Part shown: piece after piece, positions 12,801 to 27,800 of the stretch
Layout: every line of letters begins with the position of its first letter
How positions within the stretch are numbered: position 1 is the stretch's first letter
Notes under the pieces: model-generated
Seen by the model: the letters and a program-made list of their open reading frames with translations, nothing else
What the model was told of the DNA's origin: nothing
Database searches by the model: none
Source: Sipunculus nudus
Lineage: Eukaryota; Annelida; Sipuncula; Golfingiida; Sipunculidae
DNA length: 64,000 bases
NCBI GenBank assembly: GCA_026874595.1
Contig: CM049309.1
Location: 9,265,076-9,329,075, forward strand
Direction of reading: 5' to 3'
Position numbers and translations under genes: made by a program

Positions 12801-15800
12801 TGGGAATATTGTCTTGTAAAAAATGCAGCTATTAACACACACTGGATATAATATGTTTGAGTATGGTGGACTAAAGATTTACAGCAATAAATTTTTTAAT
12901 TTTTTTAGATTAAAAAAGTTTTGTTAAGTTACTTAAACTTCCATGTTAACCCATGCTGGAAGTATTTAATCAGGAAAAATGCCTGTCAACTCAATCATGT
13001 ATTGTGGCATTGTAAGACAAAAAGTTGGAGGTATAGCACAAGTAAATGGAAACAGACTGAGAGCTAGAGCTTGAGTAAAGAACCTCTGTAGAACCTCTGA
13101 GATTTATTTTAAAGGGGCTTAATCATCATAAAGCATGTTTAATTAACACAAAAAAAAGGAATGGTCTTATCTTTGAAATGAATTGGAACATGCCAAAATA
13201 TTGCCCTGAAACCATTGACTTAATTCTGTACATGGATGTGAAAAACAGTGAATCGGTTGTGATCACAGGCGTAAACATAAACACAGCATCTTCTGGGCCT
13301 CAACACCTGTCAATCAGGAGATGCCCTGACTGACTTGTCCCCAAACTGTAATACATGTTCCCACTGGCTGAAACATTGAATGTTGCAGTGACTCAGACCT
13401 TTGACCCAATACATGGCCTGTGGTACCCGTGTCATTTTTGCTGAGGCCGCTGTGCCTATTGTTCAAATCTGTTGCGAAAGGTTCTACAATATATTCACAT
13501 TCAGCCAGGACTGTAATGTCCATTAAGCAAAGATAAATCAGAGCACATGGAGGTCCATGTATGCACTAGTTTGGACTAATCTTGTTTAGGATCTGTTGAG
13601 CATGTGCAGAATCAGACCTCCAGTCACATGGCCTGGTTATTGTAAACAAACACATGGACTAGGTTTACTAACATGCAAACCTGAAACAGATCAAAATGAA
13701 AATACAAAAGGCTTTAAACTAATTTCTGTCATTTGTGTTATATGGTAATTTTCATCTTGGTTTTCCTTAGACCTAAAGATGCAGTAAATGCTTCCATTTT
13801 AGAAGTAAGACAAGACAATTGTTTGTGAACAGTGAGACCTCAGCAACTGAATTGTGGAAAAATGTAAGTTTCAAAGATACCTTTTAATGATGAACTTCTT
13901 TATATTTTAGGTGGCTGGAGACACCATATATAATATGCTTAAGTTAGCTGATTGTGAGACAGATGGTGATGACCGTCCATTGTATCCACATAAAGTCATT
14001 AAAACAAAGGTATTTGATCTTCAGAATCAACAGTTTATGTACTTAAAATGAAGCTGCTATCAATTGATATGACATGTAGCAATATGTTCTCACATACATA
14101 TCAATCATTATCATTTGATGTTTTGTGAAAATCTAAGACTTTTTTTCTGGGGTCCAAATGAAAGTGTTACTTATATATAGTCTTTCCCCAAACCCCTTGT
14201 CTGCAGGTTTTTTCGAGATAACTGTTTCATGAATATTCTTTACAAATAAGTTTTGTTCTTACACATATTTGCAGATGTTCTGCCGATTTTGTGTAAAGTA
14301 ATGAGATATTTAATTAAAAGTATTTACTTTGTGACCCTGTTACATTGTTTTTGGACAGAATCAAATATACATAGTATGGTTTTATGGTTCTTTATCTTAA
14401 AATTTAATTACAGGTGCTGTCTAATCCATTTGAAGATATAGTTCCCCGAGTGACACCAAATGCAGATCATAATAAGGAAAAAGAGAAGAAAGTCAGCAAA
14501 TCAAAAGCCACAAAGTTTGTACTATACACCTATAACATTATAGAAGCCTCTGTGAAATACTAAGGCAGTTATCACTATACACATAACATTATTGAAGCCT
14601 CTGTGAAATACTAAGGCAGTTATCACTATACACATAACATTATAGAAGCCTCTGTGTTATATTCAGGATAATAAAGATAAATAAGGCCATAAAATTAAGA
14701 GGATGTTTTGTAGCATTTTTTTTTAAATCAGTGTGTTGGGGTGTTTTTTTTAAATTTTTATAATAGATATTTTTTTTATAAAATTTCCTGTGATCAGAGG
14801 AAAATTTGATGATAATAGGATTGCTTTTCTAAAAAAGTATTAACACATCATAACAAAATGAAATTTGATTATTTTCTTTAAAGAAATGTCTTAGTGGCTA
14901 GAGCTCAAAATTGGTAAATTTTGCTGAAAATCAAAATCAAAATATTTTATGCAGGGATCAAAATTGAGGTGTGTAGTGCCTGTGAAACCAATCTTTCTAT
15001 TTTTAGCTCAACTGACTATAAGTCATCTTTAGCCATGGTCCTTTATCTGTCATCTGTCCAGCCGTCCGTTAACAGGCCACATTTAGTCATGGTCCTTCAT
15101 CCGTCATCCATCCAGCTGTCGGTTAACAGGCCACATTTTGAAACCATTGGACTTACAAATCCCAAATTTGGCATATTCAAGACTGCCTAATATCAAAACC
15201 ACTGATTTGATTTTGATTATATTTAACACACATATTCTTCTGTACATTTGCTATGTCAGTAATGCATGATTTTTTAGCTAACCTGACTTAGTCAACTGAG
15301 CTATAGTCTTGGTCTATTGTCGTTGTCCATCTGTCTGTCCATCCATAGATGTGGCACGTTTTGAAACCTTAAGACCTAGGAATCCAAAATTCGGCATAAT
15401 GTTAGATGTCCCAAAGATCTCCTACCAAGCCGAAAACTGGGTCTTTGCGGCTTCGTTCCTTTGAGAAATTAAGGAAAAACCTCAATTTTTTATTAAAAAC
15501 CTGTTTTCACACTTCAGGACTGCCTAATATTAAAACCACTTGTCTGTTTTTCCTCATATTTAATATAAATCTTCCTCTATAGTTCCTATGTAAATGCCAG
15601 AAATTAGGTCTGTATTATATAATTTTAAAAAGTTATGGGCCCAAACATATTACACTTTTTAAAAAATCAGGAAAATATTTGTTCACTTAACACAAAAAAA
15701 ATGTTAAAGCTAGGGACTTTTTTTCAGTAATATAACTTTAATTAATCAAAATTTAATTGTATACCCAAAATTAGATCAAAATCTTTAAATATTGTAAACT

Positions 15801-18800
15801 ATTAGCAAAAATATAAAATTGGTACCTTAAATTTTGCCCAAATTTGACCATGGCATGTTTTTTCTCGTAAGTATATTTAATTTATTTTTCACAGCCGGGA
15901 TACATGTTGATTTAATCTGTTGAATTTTGAAATTTTAAAGTAAACGCTTAAAACTTATTCTTATTATTGAGGTTTTCTGATGCTCTAATGTATTTGCATT
16001 TTGTATATCCAAGACCCCACTCTTGCTCACTACAGCCTTACCTAGGTAACCTTATTAGTGATGCAGCACTGGCAGAACACCCCTGCTGTAATAAACATAC
16101 ACTTATTCTCATGGGCCCTAAACTAACGCCCCCCCCTCCCCATCACCAATTATATTGCAAAACATGGTTTGTTATTGGCAACTGTATTTCTTTAAATTTA
16201 AAGCTGTTTTTGATCCAATGTGCACAACTTTTCTTGAAATATTAATTCAAGAAGTAATCCAAGAGATGCCACTTTGTTATGATGTAGCATTTTTAAGAAA
16301 TTATTTCCTTTTAAATAATTAAACAAAATATAATTTAACCCATCTATAAGCATAATTTGACAATGTATGAAACAAATCATGAATAAATAAAGGTGCAATT
16401 TAAAATTGTGAATTCTGGAGTGTTATTTTCATATATTTATTGCTTTGCAAATTTAAAAAATATATTTTATAAAAAAAAGAAATATATCTGAGTGCATAAT
16501 TTAATGTTACCTGACTAAATTAAGTATAAATGTTGATGCAGTTTAGATTTTTGAATCAATTTAAATATTCAGATATATATGATATACTGTAAATATATAG
16601 TAAATTTTATAAACTTAAAAAAAATGACTTAACAAAAGAAAAAATAGGATCTAATGCAAATATTTGTTCATTATTTTCCTGTTTCAGTAGAATGGAAATT
16701 AAAGTTAGTTGCTTTTTTTTCCATCTCTCTATCTGTTTTTAAATATTTAAAAATAATTTCATTTAAATTAAATTTTATCCTTTATGTAAATGCAGAGGTG
16801 CTGTAACACCCACCAGTCCCTGTAAGCAACCATTTAATTTAATTCTGTATTCTGTATTTATATCCAAAGGTGTTGTAACCCCCCCCCCCCCCCCCAAGTC
16901 ATTGAGCCCTTGTTCCTGAGCACTGAGGATAGTATTTTTATTGCAACTTCAAAAAATCTATGGTGATGCAGTTATAACTGTCACAATCAGCTAAGCGCTG
17001 TGACCCTTGGTTCCCATGTTTTCAAGTTACGGGCCCAAACATAATGCACTTTGTAATAAATCAGGAAATATTTACTCACTTATATATGAGAATTGCTGAA
17101 GCTAGAGACTTTTTTCTAGGATATAACATTATTTTATCAAGATTCAGTTGTATAAATTAAATTTAAAACTGAATTTTTCAAATAAGCATTAAATCTAACG
17201 TCAGTACCTTAAATTTTGCCCAAATTTGACCATTGCATGTTTTTTTTCTTGTTACTGCTGTGGATTTAATTTTCGTAGCATGTTTACATAAGCATTTCAT
17301 CAGTTAAAATCTGAATTTTGATTGACCAAAAACTGTAGATTTTATTCCAGTTTTCATGCACCTTGTCAAGTATTATTTAAATCAAGTCAGTGTTTGCTAG
17401 AGCTCAGCTCCCCAGCTCTCTCTCCATCCCATTCTATTGACAGACCTGTACAAGAAACAAAGATGAATCTTATAATTTCACACTTGTTTCAGCAACCAGC
17501 AGTAACCAGAGAGACTACTCCCCCACCCACCTCTTCAATATACAAGATTAATAAACAAGATAAATATTATTTTACAAAGTAAAATTAATTTTTTGTTGAA
17601 ACTTTTGCAATTTTGATTTTAAAAAAATGTTCAGGATTTGAGTCCTAATATTCAAATGTGATAAATGATTAGTGCCAATTGACATGTTAAGATTTAATAA
17701 GATATTTAATAAGATATATTTTGTAGCATTTCATTCAATCTTTTAAAGTTGGCTTGGCCTTGATATGAACAACACTTTTAACTTTAGTTAATCAGGAATA
17801 TTGGGCAAACTTCTGTCTAATAAAATTTTAGCTCATATGGCCTCATATTTAACCATTGAAAACTTAATTTAATTTACACATTTATTGTTCATGAAATGTA
17901 TCCTTTCATATAACACTTAGGCCCATTTTTCCTTATTGCATCATATAATCAATTCAGGCCATTAGTATAGTTTATTACACAAGGCAAATGAGATATATAC
18001 CTAATTGGCTTGTTTTAACATGCTTATTAAATTTGTTGTATATACTCATTTGAATTTTTTACAGCATTTTATTTCAGTTAATAAAGTAATGTATATTATT
18101 TTATTTTGGCTCATGTACATTTTCTTTAATTTACAGTGTTTTATTTTAGCAGGGCCATTTCCTCTTTCCTTATCAATTGCTAATATATATGAAAATATAA
18201 AAAAAGTATATTTTGTACTGCTAAAATTTTCAAAAATTCAGCTGAGGGAAGTGACCCTAGGGTCCCTTGTTTTTGCCTGACAGGGATTTTATAATAATTA
18301 TCTCACCAATTACTATGATACATAGATCAGTATCAGAAGTATGTTTTTTTATGAGTCTTCTGTTCAGCTTTTTTACACAATGAATTAAATGGTAAAAATA
18401 TATCTGTAGAGAGAATATAGATTGAAATTAGTTAGAAGTTATATTTTGTTTGAATTCACCTATGAGCTATTCTTATTGTTTTATATATTTAGAAGTGAGG
18501 CCTTTGAAACAGTAAAGCCAGATAACTGTATGTATCACTGTATCACTTGATCTGTGCATTATTAAATGCTGTGATGAATGTAATCTCTAGTATTATGTAT
18601 CACTTAATCTATGCATTAATAAAGCTGTGATGAATGTTATCTCTAGTATTATGTATCACTTAATCTATGCATTAATAAAGCTGTGATGAATGTTATCTCT
18701 AGTATTATGTATCACTTGATCTGTGCATTATTAAATGCTGTGATGAATGTAACCTCTAGTATTATGTAGTCTTACTCAGAAGGCGCTGTGGTTATGTATG

Positions 18801-21800
18801 TTTATTTTTATTTTTACAGGAACTTTAAATTGTTATCATTTGGTGAAGAAGCAGAAGCAGATGAAGAAGAAACGAATGAATTTACAAAAGTAGGCACATT
18901 TTGTGTTATTTATATGTATATATATATGTGTGTGTGTTTGTGTGTGTGTATTGATGAAGGGAAAGAAAAGCACTTCTTGTAGACCTATCATAATAAAAGC
19001 CAGCAATTCACCTTGTTTTATTGAATTTTAGTGATTCCTGGCTTACTCTGTGTATATATTAATGAACTCTAAGTAATTCCTATTAAGGAAAGGTATAAGG
19101 CCTCTGTGATTGGTGTATGATTTTGTGTGTCCACAACTTGTCGGTAAACACAACATTATTGACAAACAGAAAAACCATGTAACCTCAGACTTGCTTGTAT
19201 GTTAGGTTGCATATATGCTGAAATTGTTAATAGCTGCAAAATGCCCATTGAAAAACACTGGTTTGCTTACTTTAGCTCACAATATGATACTTATTGTGAT
19301 ACCTTCCTCACATATTGCGATACTTTCCTCATGATATGATATATATTGCAATGCTTTCCTCACAAAATGATACATATTACAATACTTTACTCATAATATG
19401 GTACATATTATAATACTCTCCTCATAATATGATACATATTATGATACTCTTCTCACATATTGCGATACTTTACATATTGTGAAATTTTCCTCATGATATG
19501 ATACATATTGCAATACTTTCCTCATGATGTGATACATATTGCAGTACTTTCCTCATGATATGATACATATTGCAATGCTTTCCTCACAATATGATACTTA
19601 TTGTGATACTTTACTCATGATATAATACTCATGGCAATACTTTCCTCACAATACACAATACAGTAAATATATGCCTTTAGTCCAAGCTAAATTTTTCCTT
19701 GTACAGTAAATCATCCGTGCCATGGAGGGAGACCTAAAAAGTGTTTGGTCTGTCTTCACTGTTGTCAGTAGTCGGCTTCATCCTGTGTCATTTCTTGTGA
19801 ACATGATATCTTTTGAATGACTGGGTATTTTTTCTGCCAATATCTCAGATGAGTTCACAAAATTGTGACCTTGACCATCACCATCAAGGTAAAAATAGGC
19901 AAAGATGGATATTTTTTGTGAACTCCAAAGGGAGGGGAGATATATATCTGTTTTTTTTAACTCAATCTAGTTTATCTTGTATGAAATTAATGTTAGCAAT
20001 ATTTAACAAATTTACTTTTTGTGTATGCAGGACATGAAGAACAAAAGTAAAAGCAGTCATGACCTGCTACAAGATCAGAGACTGAGCTCTGTTCCCGCTG
20101 TAGACACAAAGAAAAAAAGAACATCATCAGATGCTGAGGTAATAGAAAATAAGTCACACTTGAGTGAACTGAATGCATTTTGTTAGTTATAAGTTAACTT
20201 AAAAAAACCATCAAGGAATTAAAACCATTTTTGGCCATACCACAGGTGGTCTTATAACACAAGTTTCACTGTATATGTATTCATACTTCCGTATAAGTCA
20301 CCCTACTGTTAAATCTACTGAATTATATTTGCTAACTAAAACCATTGTCAGAAAAACAAAAAAAAAAAAAAAACAAGTGGGCACATGTTTTAAAGATATT
20401 AAATAATATACTATAAAAATGATATATTTTAACATAGTAAACCTCTTGATTAATTAATTTATAGAAAATGTGCAAATTCTTTAAAAAATGTATGGTCCAT
20501 ATCTGAATTCTTTCATAAATAGTAACTCTGAATTCTTTAATACACAGTGAATCTCTTAAATCTTTAGTACATAGTAAATCTCTGAATTCTTTAATACAGA
20601 GTAAATCTCTGACATCTTTAGTGTATAGAAAATCTCTGACTACTTTAAATCTCTAATTTTATTGACAAACAGTAAATCTCTGAGTTCTATTATATGTAGT
20701 AAATCTCTGCCTCATTCAACTTTATTTAAGTCTTTTTATGATCTGTTATATATTGTCTTTGAGAATTGCCAATGGCTAATGTTTTACTATGTTGTAAAAT
20801 AAAATTTTTAGCTCAGCTGACTATAAGTCATCTGAGCTATAGTCGTGGTCCATTGTCCGTTGTCCGTCCGTCTGTCCTTCCGTCCGTAGATGTGGCACGT
20901 TTTGAAACCGTAAGACCTAGGAATCCAAAATTCAGCATAATGTTAGATGTCCCCAAGATCTCCTACCAAGCCGAAAACTGGGTCTTTGCGACTTCGTTCC
21001 TTTGAGAAATTAAGGAAAAACCTCAATTTTTTATTAAAATCCTATTTTTTCACTTCAGGACTGCCTAATATCAAAACCATTCATCTGTTTTTCCTCATAT
21101 TTACTATAATTATTCCTCTATATAGTTCCTATGTACATGACAGAAATTAAGTCTGTAAAGTATAAATTCTTAAAGTTATGGGCCCAAACATAATGGACTT
21201 TGTAAAAAATCAGAAAAAATAATAACTCACATAACATGAAAAATTTTGAAACTAGAGTCTATTTTCTCAAGTATATAACTATGTTTAATTAAGATTCAGT
21301 TGTTTACCCAAAATTAGATCTGAATTTTGTAAATTTTTTAAGTTATTAGCATAAAAAAAAATCAGTACCTTAAATTTTGCCCAACTTTGACCATGGCACG
21401 TTTTTTTCCTGTAAGCACCATTGATTTAATTTTCACAGCATGTAAACATAAATATCTAGTTTGTCTTAATCTGAAACTTGAAAATAAAAGCTTGAAAATT
21501 AGGCTAGTTATTGATTTTTAGCTCAGCTGACTATAAGTCATCTGAGCTATAGTCGTGGTCCATTGTCCGTCGTCCGTCCATCTGTCCGTCCGTCCGTCCG
21601 TCCGTAGATGTGGCACGTTTTGAAACCGTAAGACCTAGGAATCCAAAATTCAGCATAATGTTAGATGTCCCCAAGATCTCCTACCAAGCCGAAAACTGGG
21701 TCTTTGCAACTTCATTCCTTTGAGAAATTAAGGAAAAACCTCAATTTTTTATTAAAAACCTATTTTCACACTTTAGGACTGCCTAATATCAAAACCACTC

Positions 21801-24800
21801 ATCTGTTTTTCCTCATATTTCCTATAAATAATCCTCTATATAATTCCTATGTACATGCCAGAAATTAGGTCTGTATTATCTAATTTAAAAAAGTTATGGG
21901 CCCAAACATAATACATTTTGTAAATAATCAGGAAAGAAATTTTATCACTTAACACAAAACTTGTTAAAGCTAAGCACTTTTTTCCCAGTAATATTACTTT
22001 TATTAATCAAAATTAAATTGTATACCCAAAATTAGATCAAAATCTTTTAAATTTTTAAAAATATTAGCAAAAATAAAAAATTGGTACCTTAAATTTTGCC
22101 CAACTTTGACCATGGCACGTTTTTTTGCTGTAACTGCTGTGAATTTAATTTTCACAGCATGTTTTTGTTAGCATTTCAACTGTTAACACCAAAAATTTGA
22201 AACCAGTTGATCAAAAACTGTAGATTTTATTCAAGTTTTCAAGCACCACGTCACATATTGCTAGTGTTATGCAGTTTGCTAGAGCTCAGCTCCCAAGCTT
22301 CAGCTCTAAGTTCCTTAAATTTGGCATACAGTTAGATTTCTCCAAAATCCCCTTCCATGCCAAGAATTTTGTCACTAGGACTTAATTCCTTCAAGATATC
22401 AATGAAAAACTTCATTTTTCCATTAAAAACCCAATGTTACACTTTAAGACTGCCTAATATCAAAACCACTGATCTGACTTTGATCATATATAATATACAT
22501 ATTTTTCTATACATTCACTATGCACATGCCAGAAATGATGTCAGTATTGTGTATTTTTTTTAAGTTATGGGCCCAAACATAATGCACTTTGTAAAAAATC
22601 AAGAAATATATTTACTCCCGTAACAAGGGAATTGCTGAAGCTAGAGATCTTTTTTGTCAGGGATGTAACATTATTTAATCAAGATTCAATTGAATACCCA
22701 AAATTAGTTCTGAATTTTTCAAATTTTATAAGTTATTAGTATAAATATAAAATTAGTACCTTAAATTTTGCCCAACTGTGACCATGGCACGTTTGTTTCC
22801 CGTGAGCACTGTTGATATAATTTTCATATCATGCACACATAAGGATTTCAGCTTTTTAGTTTAGAAAGCTGAAAGAAATTTGCCAAATATTGTAGCTTTT
22901 ATTAATGTTTTTTATGAGACCCTGTCAGACTTTGGCTCTCTCCAGCCCCTCTTGAGTCACCTGTATGTTGACCTTGTTGACCTTTCATCAAATTATGCAC
23001 GCTTGAGGGGAGAATCCAGGCAGCTTCTGGCCAGCCACAGTTGATCCAGGTGTTCAACCCAACTCATCTAGTAGTTTTAACCAACAACATAACAATAAAC
23101 AATAAATTAATAAATTTTTATTGGTTTTTAATAACAAATTAAAGAAAAATAGAAAAGGAATTTGTAAGTTTATAATAACAGGAAATTAACTTGCAGTTAC
23201 TGATGATATAAGAATCTTGTATCGATGGGTAGAATGTGACATATTCCAAATAATCATATTATTCATTACTAATCATTAAGGATTATATGAAGGAAATTAA
23301 TTATAGACAAAGATGCAGTTGATAATATTAATATAGATTCCTACTGTGTCTAGTGTGTACATTGATGTGAAATTAGTCCAAAATGAATTTTTTACAGTTA
23401 TTTTTAATATAAATAAAAGCCATAAAACCAGGTACTTATGATCATTATTTAAATGTGTGAATTTTGTATATTTTGGATTCTCAACACCATTGTTTGGTGA
23501 AAACTGAATAAATACCAGACATGGTGCGAATACTTTGTAATTGTATTTAAATACGAATATGATTATGTACACCATTATAAAATTTCTTGCATAAAGAATG
23601 GGAATTCAGGTAAAAATGAAAGTATATGAATACTCGTGCAAATACTTTCAAAATGTATTCATGAATGCATTCATGAATATATTCTTTAATATTATTTTGA
23701 TAATCATATCAGTTATATTTCATTTTAAAAAATCATATGATTCTCTTATTATTTTTAATAAAAAATTATATTTGGGACAATATTTGTAATTTTTTTAATA
23801 AATAGTTAAACTCTTATATTATATGTTCTGCTTATAAGTTATATGGCCAAGTCAAAATCTGTGTGACAGTAGTACTCCATTTGTTAATAAAATAAATGAA
23901 ATCAATCCTCTTCCCTGTCTCCAAAGGTAATATCAAAATCATACATAAGCTAAACATCAACAACTCATAATACAGCTTATATTTATTACCACACAAAACC
24001 AGCATGTGCCTCATTTCTAAATAATATTTTTTTATCATATATAACAGCTGAGCGTCGTGACCCATAGGTCCCTTGTTTTTTTCTGTAGTCACTTGCTTTG
24101 ATTGCAGATGCAGGGTCCCACTCCAGGTCACTGGACGTCAGCTATGCCAGGGTTTCTGATTTGTTACAGTCACTGGGGGAGATCCCCTGCTGTGACAGGT
24201 GTACAGTTATTCTCATATCATCACCCCCCCCCCCCCCCCCCCCGCAAACCCAACCCACCAAGTGTTATGCAGTAATTGTTACTGTTTTCACTGTATCTCC
24301 TTAATTGTAATGCTGTTTCCACTCCGATATGCAAAAACTTTCATTGAAAAAATAATTCAAGGTGTAATCCAGAAGATGCAATGTTGTGTAATGTGGCATT
24401 TTTTAAGAAATCAATTTTCTTTTAAATGATTTTAACAAATATAAATGAACCCATCAGTATGCTTAAATTATTATAAAATATGAAGCACATTATGGATAAA
24501 TAAAGACACAATTAAAAATTGTGAAATCTAAATCAAGTATTATTTTTAGATATTTATTGTTTTGCAGATTTAAAAGATCTATTTTTGTGGTAAAAAATAA
24601 ATAAACATTTGTGTGCGTGATGTGGTGTTATCTGACAAGATTGAGATTTATGATGATGCAATTGAGAATTATGAATCAACTTTTATATTCAGATATATAT
24701 GTTATATTGGAAATGTATAGGAAAATAAACTTAAAGTAGAAAATAATTGATGTGATAAAAAAATGAGGATTTAATACAAACATTTGTTCATTATTTTCCT

Positions 24801-27800
24801 GCCTCAGCAGAATTTGAGATCAGGCTTTGTTTGCCCTGTTTTATGTTGTTAATTAGCTTTATTTCAACTGTATACATTTCATAAAAAAAATACATATATA
24901 TTTAATAATATATATTATGCAAAAAAAATAGATGCAATTGAACAAATGTGTAAACTACTGAAATGTCAACAGTTAATCGAAAAACCAACTAATGATCATG
25001 GTAATAGTACAGATCATTTGTTCACAAACTGCTCACATGCTTTAGTTTCAACATTAGGAAACACATGGTCAGGTCACTAAATATTTTTTGCAACAATTTC
25101 TTGCTCATCAATACAAACCAATCATATAAACCAACCATGGCCTTTATTACCTCTTCCTCTTACACTTTATCTCCATTAGATATTATTTTAGATTTTTACC
25201 TTCAAGGTAAACGTCAGCTGAGCACAGTGACCCATAGGTCCCTTGTTTTTATTTTATTGTATTTTGTACATAGCAAATATCTGAATTCTTTAATGTGTAT
25301 TAAATTTTTGAATCTTTTAATAGTAAATCTCTGAATTTTATTTAATACACAGTAAATCTCTGAATTCTTTAATGTATAATAAGTCACTGAATTTCTCCCT
25401 ATCAGAGCTCACAGAACATTTCTTTCAACAGGACTCTGATGGAGAAGCAGGGCTGAAAGAACTAGAAGAAATGAGAGAAAGAATCAGGAAGAAACTAAGA
25501 GGAGAAGAAAAGGAAAAAGATGTGGAAGCAGCAGCAGAAGATGAAGATGGGGAGAGACCAGAGTCAAAGAAATCCAGCAGAAAGTGAGTGTGCTCAGACA
25601 CATGCTCTAGTGACACCTTGTGGTAGAATTGTACATCACAAGGTGGAGGGGGTCAAGCAACAGTTGCCACAGTTAAATTTGACTACTGTTGTTGCCTTTT
25701 GTTCGCACGGGTTTAAAATTGGCGATATTTGTGAAAGGGATATTATTGCGAAAGTGTAACTATCGTGAATAAGAGGTCCATCCTTGAATGCAAGTCATAA
25801 GGTAAAGATTGGTATTTAATATAAATAATAATAGATCTTCCATATTCAAAGAATGCTATTCTAAATGATATCAGCTCTTTAAAATTATCTGCCATTAATG
25901 AACAATCATTTCAGCTCAATCGATATTACCTTGGTTACCCGTTAAATTGTTAAGAATTTGCCCACATATTATTTTGTATATTTAATTCATATATTAATGG
26001 CTTAGTATGTGTAAGTTTTAATATGGTGAGAATGGAATCCTCACAAAACACTAAAAAGTGGAAATCTCAAAATGTTAATGAAGTCAACCATAGTATATAC
26101 CATATGTAAAACAAAGGGTGGATTTCAGGAAAAATATACAAACTGATTCTGATTTGTTTAACTTGAGTCTTGAGACTGTCTTTCATGCAAGGTAAAAAGA
26201 ACTGGGAAAATGGTAAGATATAGCATTTATTTTCAACTCAATATTTATCAAATTGACATGAAGTGCTTATGCAGTACCCATTGAATATCAGACCAAAATG
26301 CCTCTTGTTGAAAGTTAATATTGTAAAATATTACAAATATGTAACATTGGTTTAATCTTAATATTGAATTTTTAACTATGGACCCAACAGCTAATCACAT
26401 TTGGGAAATGCATTAACTGATAAGGATTCCCTTTAATCCGGCACCATAGGGGGTTATGAATTTTGCTGGATTATGCATTCTGACAGATTAGGTATTAAGT
26501 TTATCCTAGGCAGAACATACTCTACCCGGAGGAGAGCAGTGCTTGCTGCACCTTAAATATGAAATATAAAATGAATGATATAGTAGTAATTAAAAAATAT
26601 ATGCAATAAAAAATGATATATATGGCTTAAGTAAATTAAGCCAACAATTACTGTGCATAATGTACTTTATTCAACAACAAAGTTGTTTCAAAGTGAGTCT
26701 GTTTGCTCTGCTTGATTGCCGATGACGAAAAAAACTTGTAAACTTGCATAACCTGGAAACTGGTTAAACGGTCCAAATGACCGAAATCGCAAATAAAAGG
26801 GCTTTGGGTCTCGAAGTAAGGTCGTTCACAAGGATCGAGTTCGGCTCTCTCTCGAATGGCATGGCTGGGTCTCCGCTGCTGGGATCAGTGGAGGGAATGC
26901 GGGTTGCTTCTGGCTTTGTGGCTGTGGATGCTGTAGCTTTCTAACACGGACAACAACCCAGGAGAGAAGATGGCGCCCTCTACGGCTCCCTGCTTGGCTT
27001 GGCGTGGCACTGCGACTGTTGGCTCAGAGAACATGCTTAAGGAGCGCACAGGGCTGAGGTCTTGATTGCAGCAACCTTTAGCTGCTCGATGAGCGTATAC
27101 TTCTTTTGGCTTGGCTCTGCTTGATGTTGGAGTCACGCGTGATCAGCAATGAGCTCTTTCAAGTTTATCTGCCGGGAGGTCACTGAGGTGTGCTTGATTA
27201 CGTGGAAACTGTTTATCATATAATTAGGGAAGTTGGTTCCCAGCAATGGTGCAGGAGCCAGATAACGTAAAATGCTGAATTTGGGCCTAAAAATATAATG
27301 GAGGGAAATCCATTCTCAAGGAAAATTCAGGTTTATGCCAAATTCCAGATCAAAGGGTTCAACAGTGTTACATAATATATGTTTCACATTCTAGGCAAAA
27401 ATGCGATTTATTTTTTTACCAGAAAAGTTGAGAGAGAAGAAGTGAAAAAAGTGTGTTCCTGTTCATAGGCTAGAGACACCTGTTGGGAAAATCCTACACT
27501 ATATGGAATCTGATGGGGAAAACTCTCAGTTTTTGTTCTTAAAAGCTTAATTTCTGTACAGTTAATCAAAGTTCCCAGAATATTTGATATTATTTCACGG
27601 AAACACTGATGTATAAGATCTATTCTCTGGTGAGTGACTGTTGGTGGGTGTCAGAGTTGTTAAGTGGTAAAAGTTTACCAGCAACACAAAACTTTAATAA
27701 TAACTCTTTGGCCCAAAATAGGTTGGTTCTCTTGGTGTTTAGCTCAGAAGTTTTTTGCTAAAAAGCTCATCACAACAAAACAAACTTTTAACAGAATTTT

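Larger units (their letters stand above)
18890..20030. other. CWC27: CWC27 intron 6
   Basis: Holds a short (TG)n stretch (about 18917-18950), a long minisatellite and a family C element. No exon seen. Confidence 0.6.

Noticed and set aside
20947-21868. Repeated 67-codon frames starting [14 protein letters not shown].
   Set aside because: Same sequence in each family A module. Other copies carry frameshifts and stops, so this is repeat translation, not a gene.
26420-26510. Pogo/Tigger-like words TTTAATCCGGCACC and GCTGGATTATGCA.
   Set aside because: Only one candidate end is seen, with no inverted partner or TA duplication found. Kept only as a remark in the intron 8 entry.
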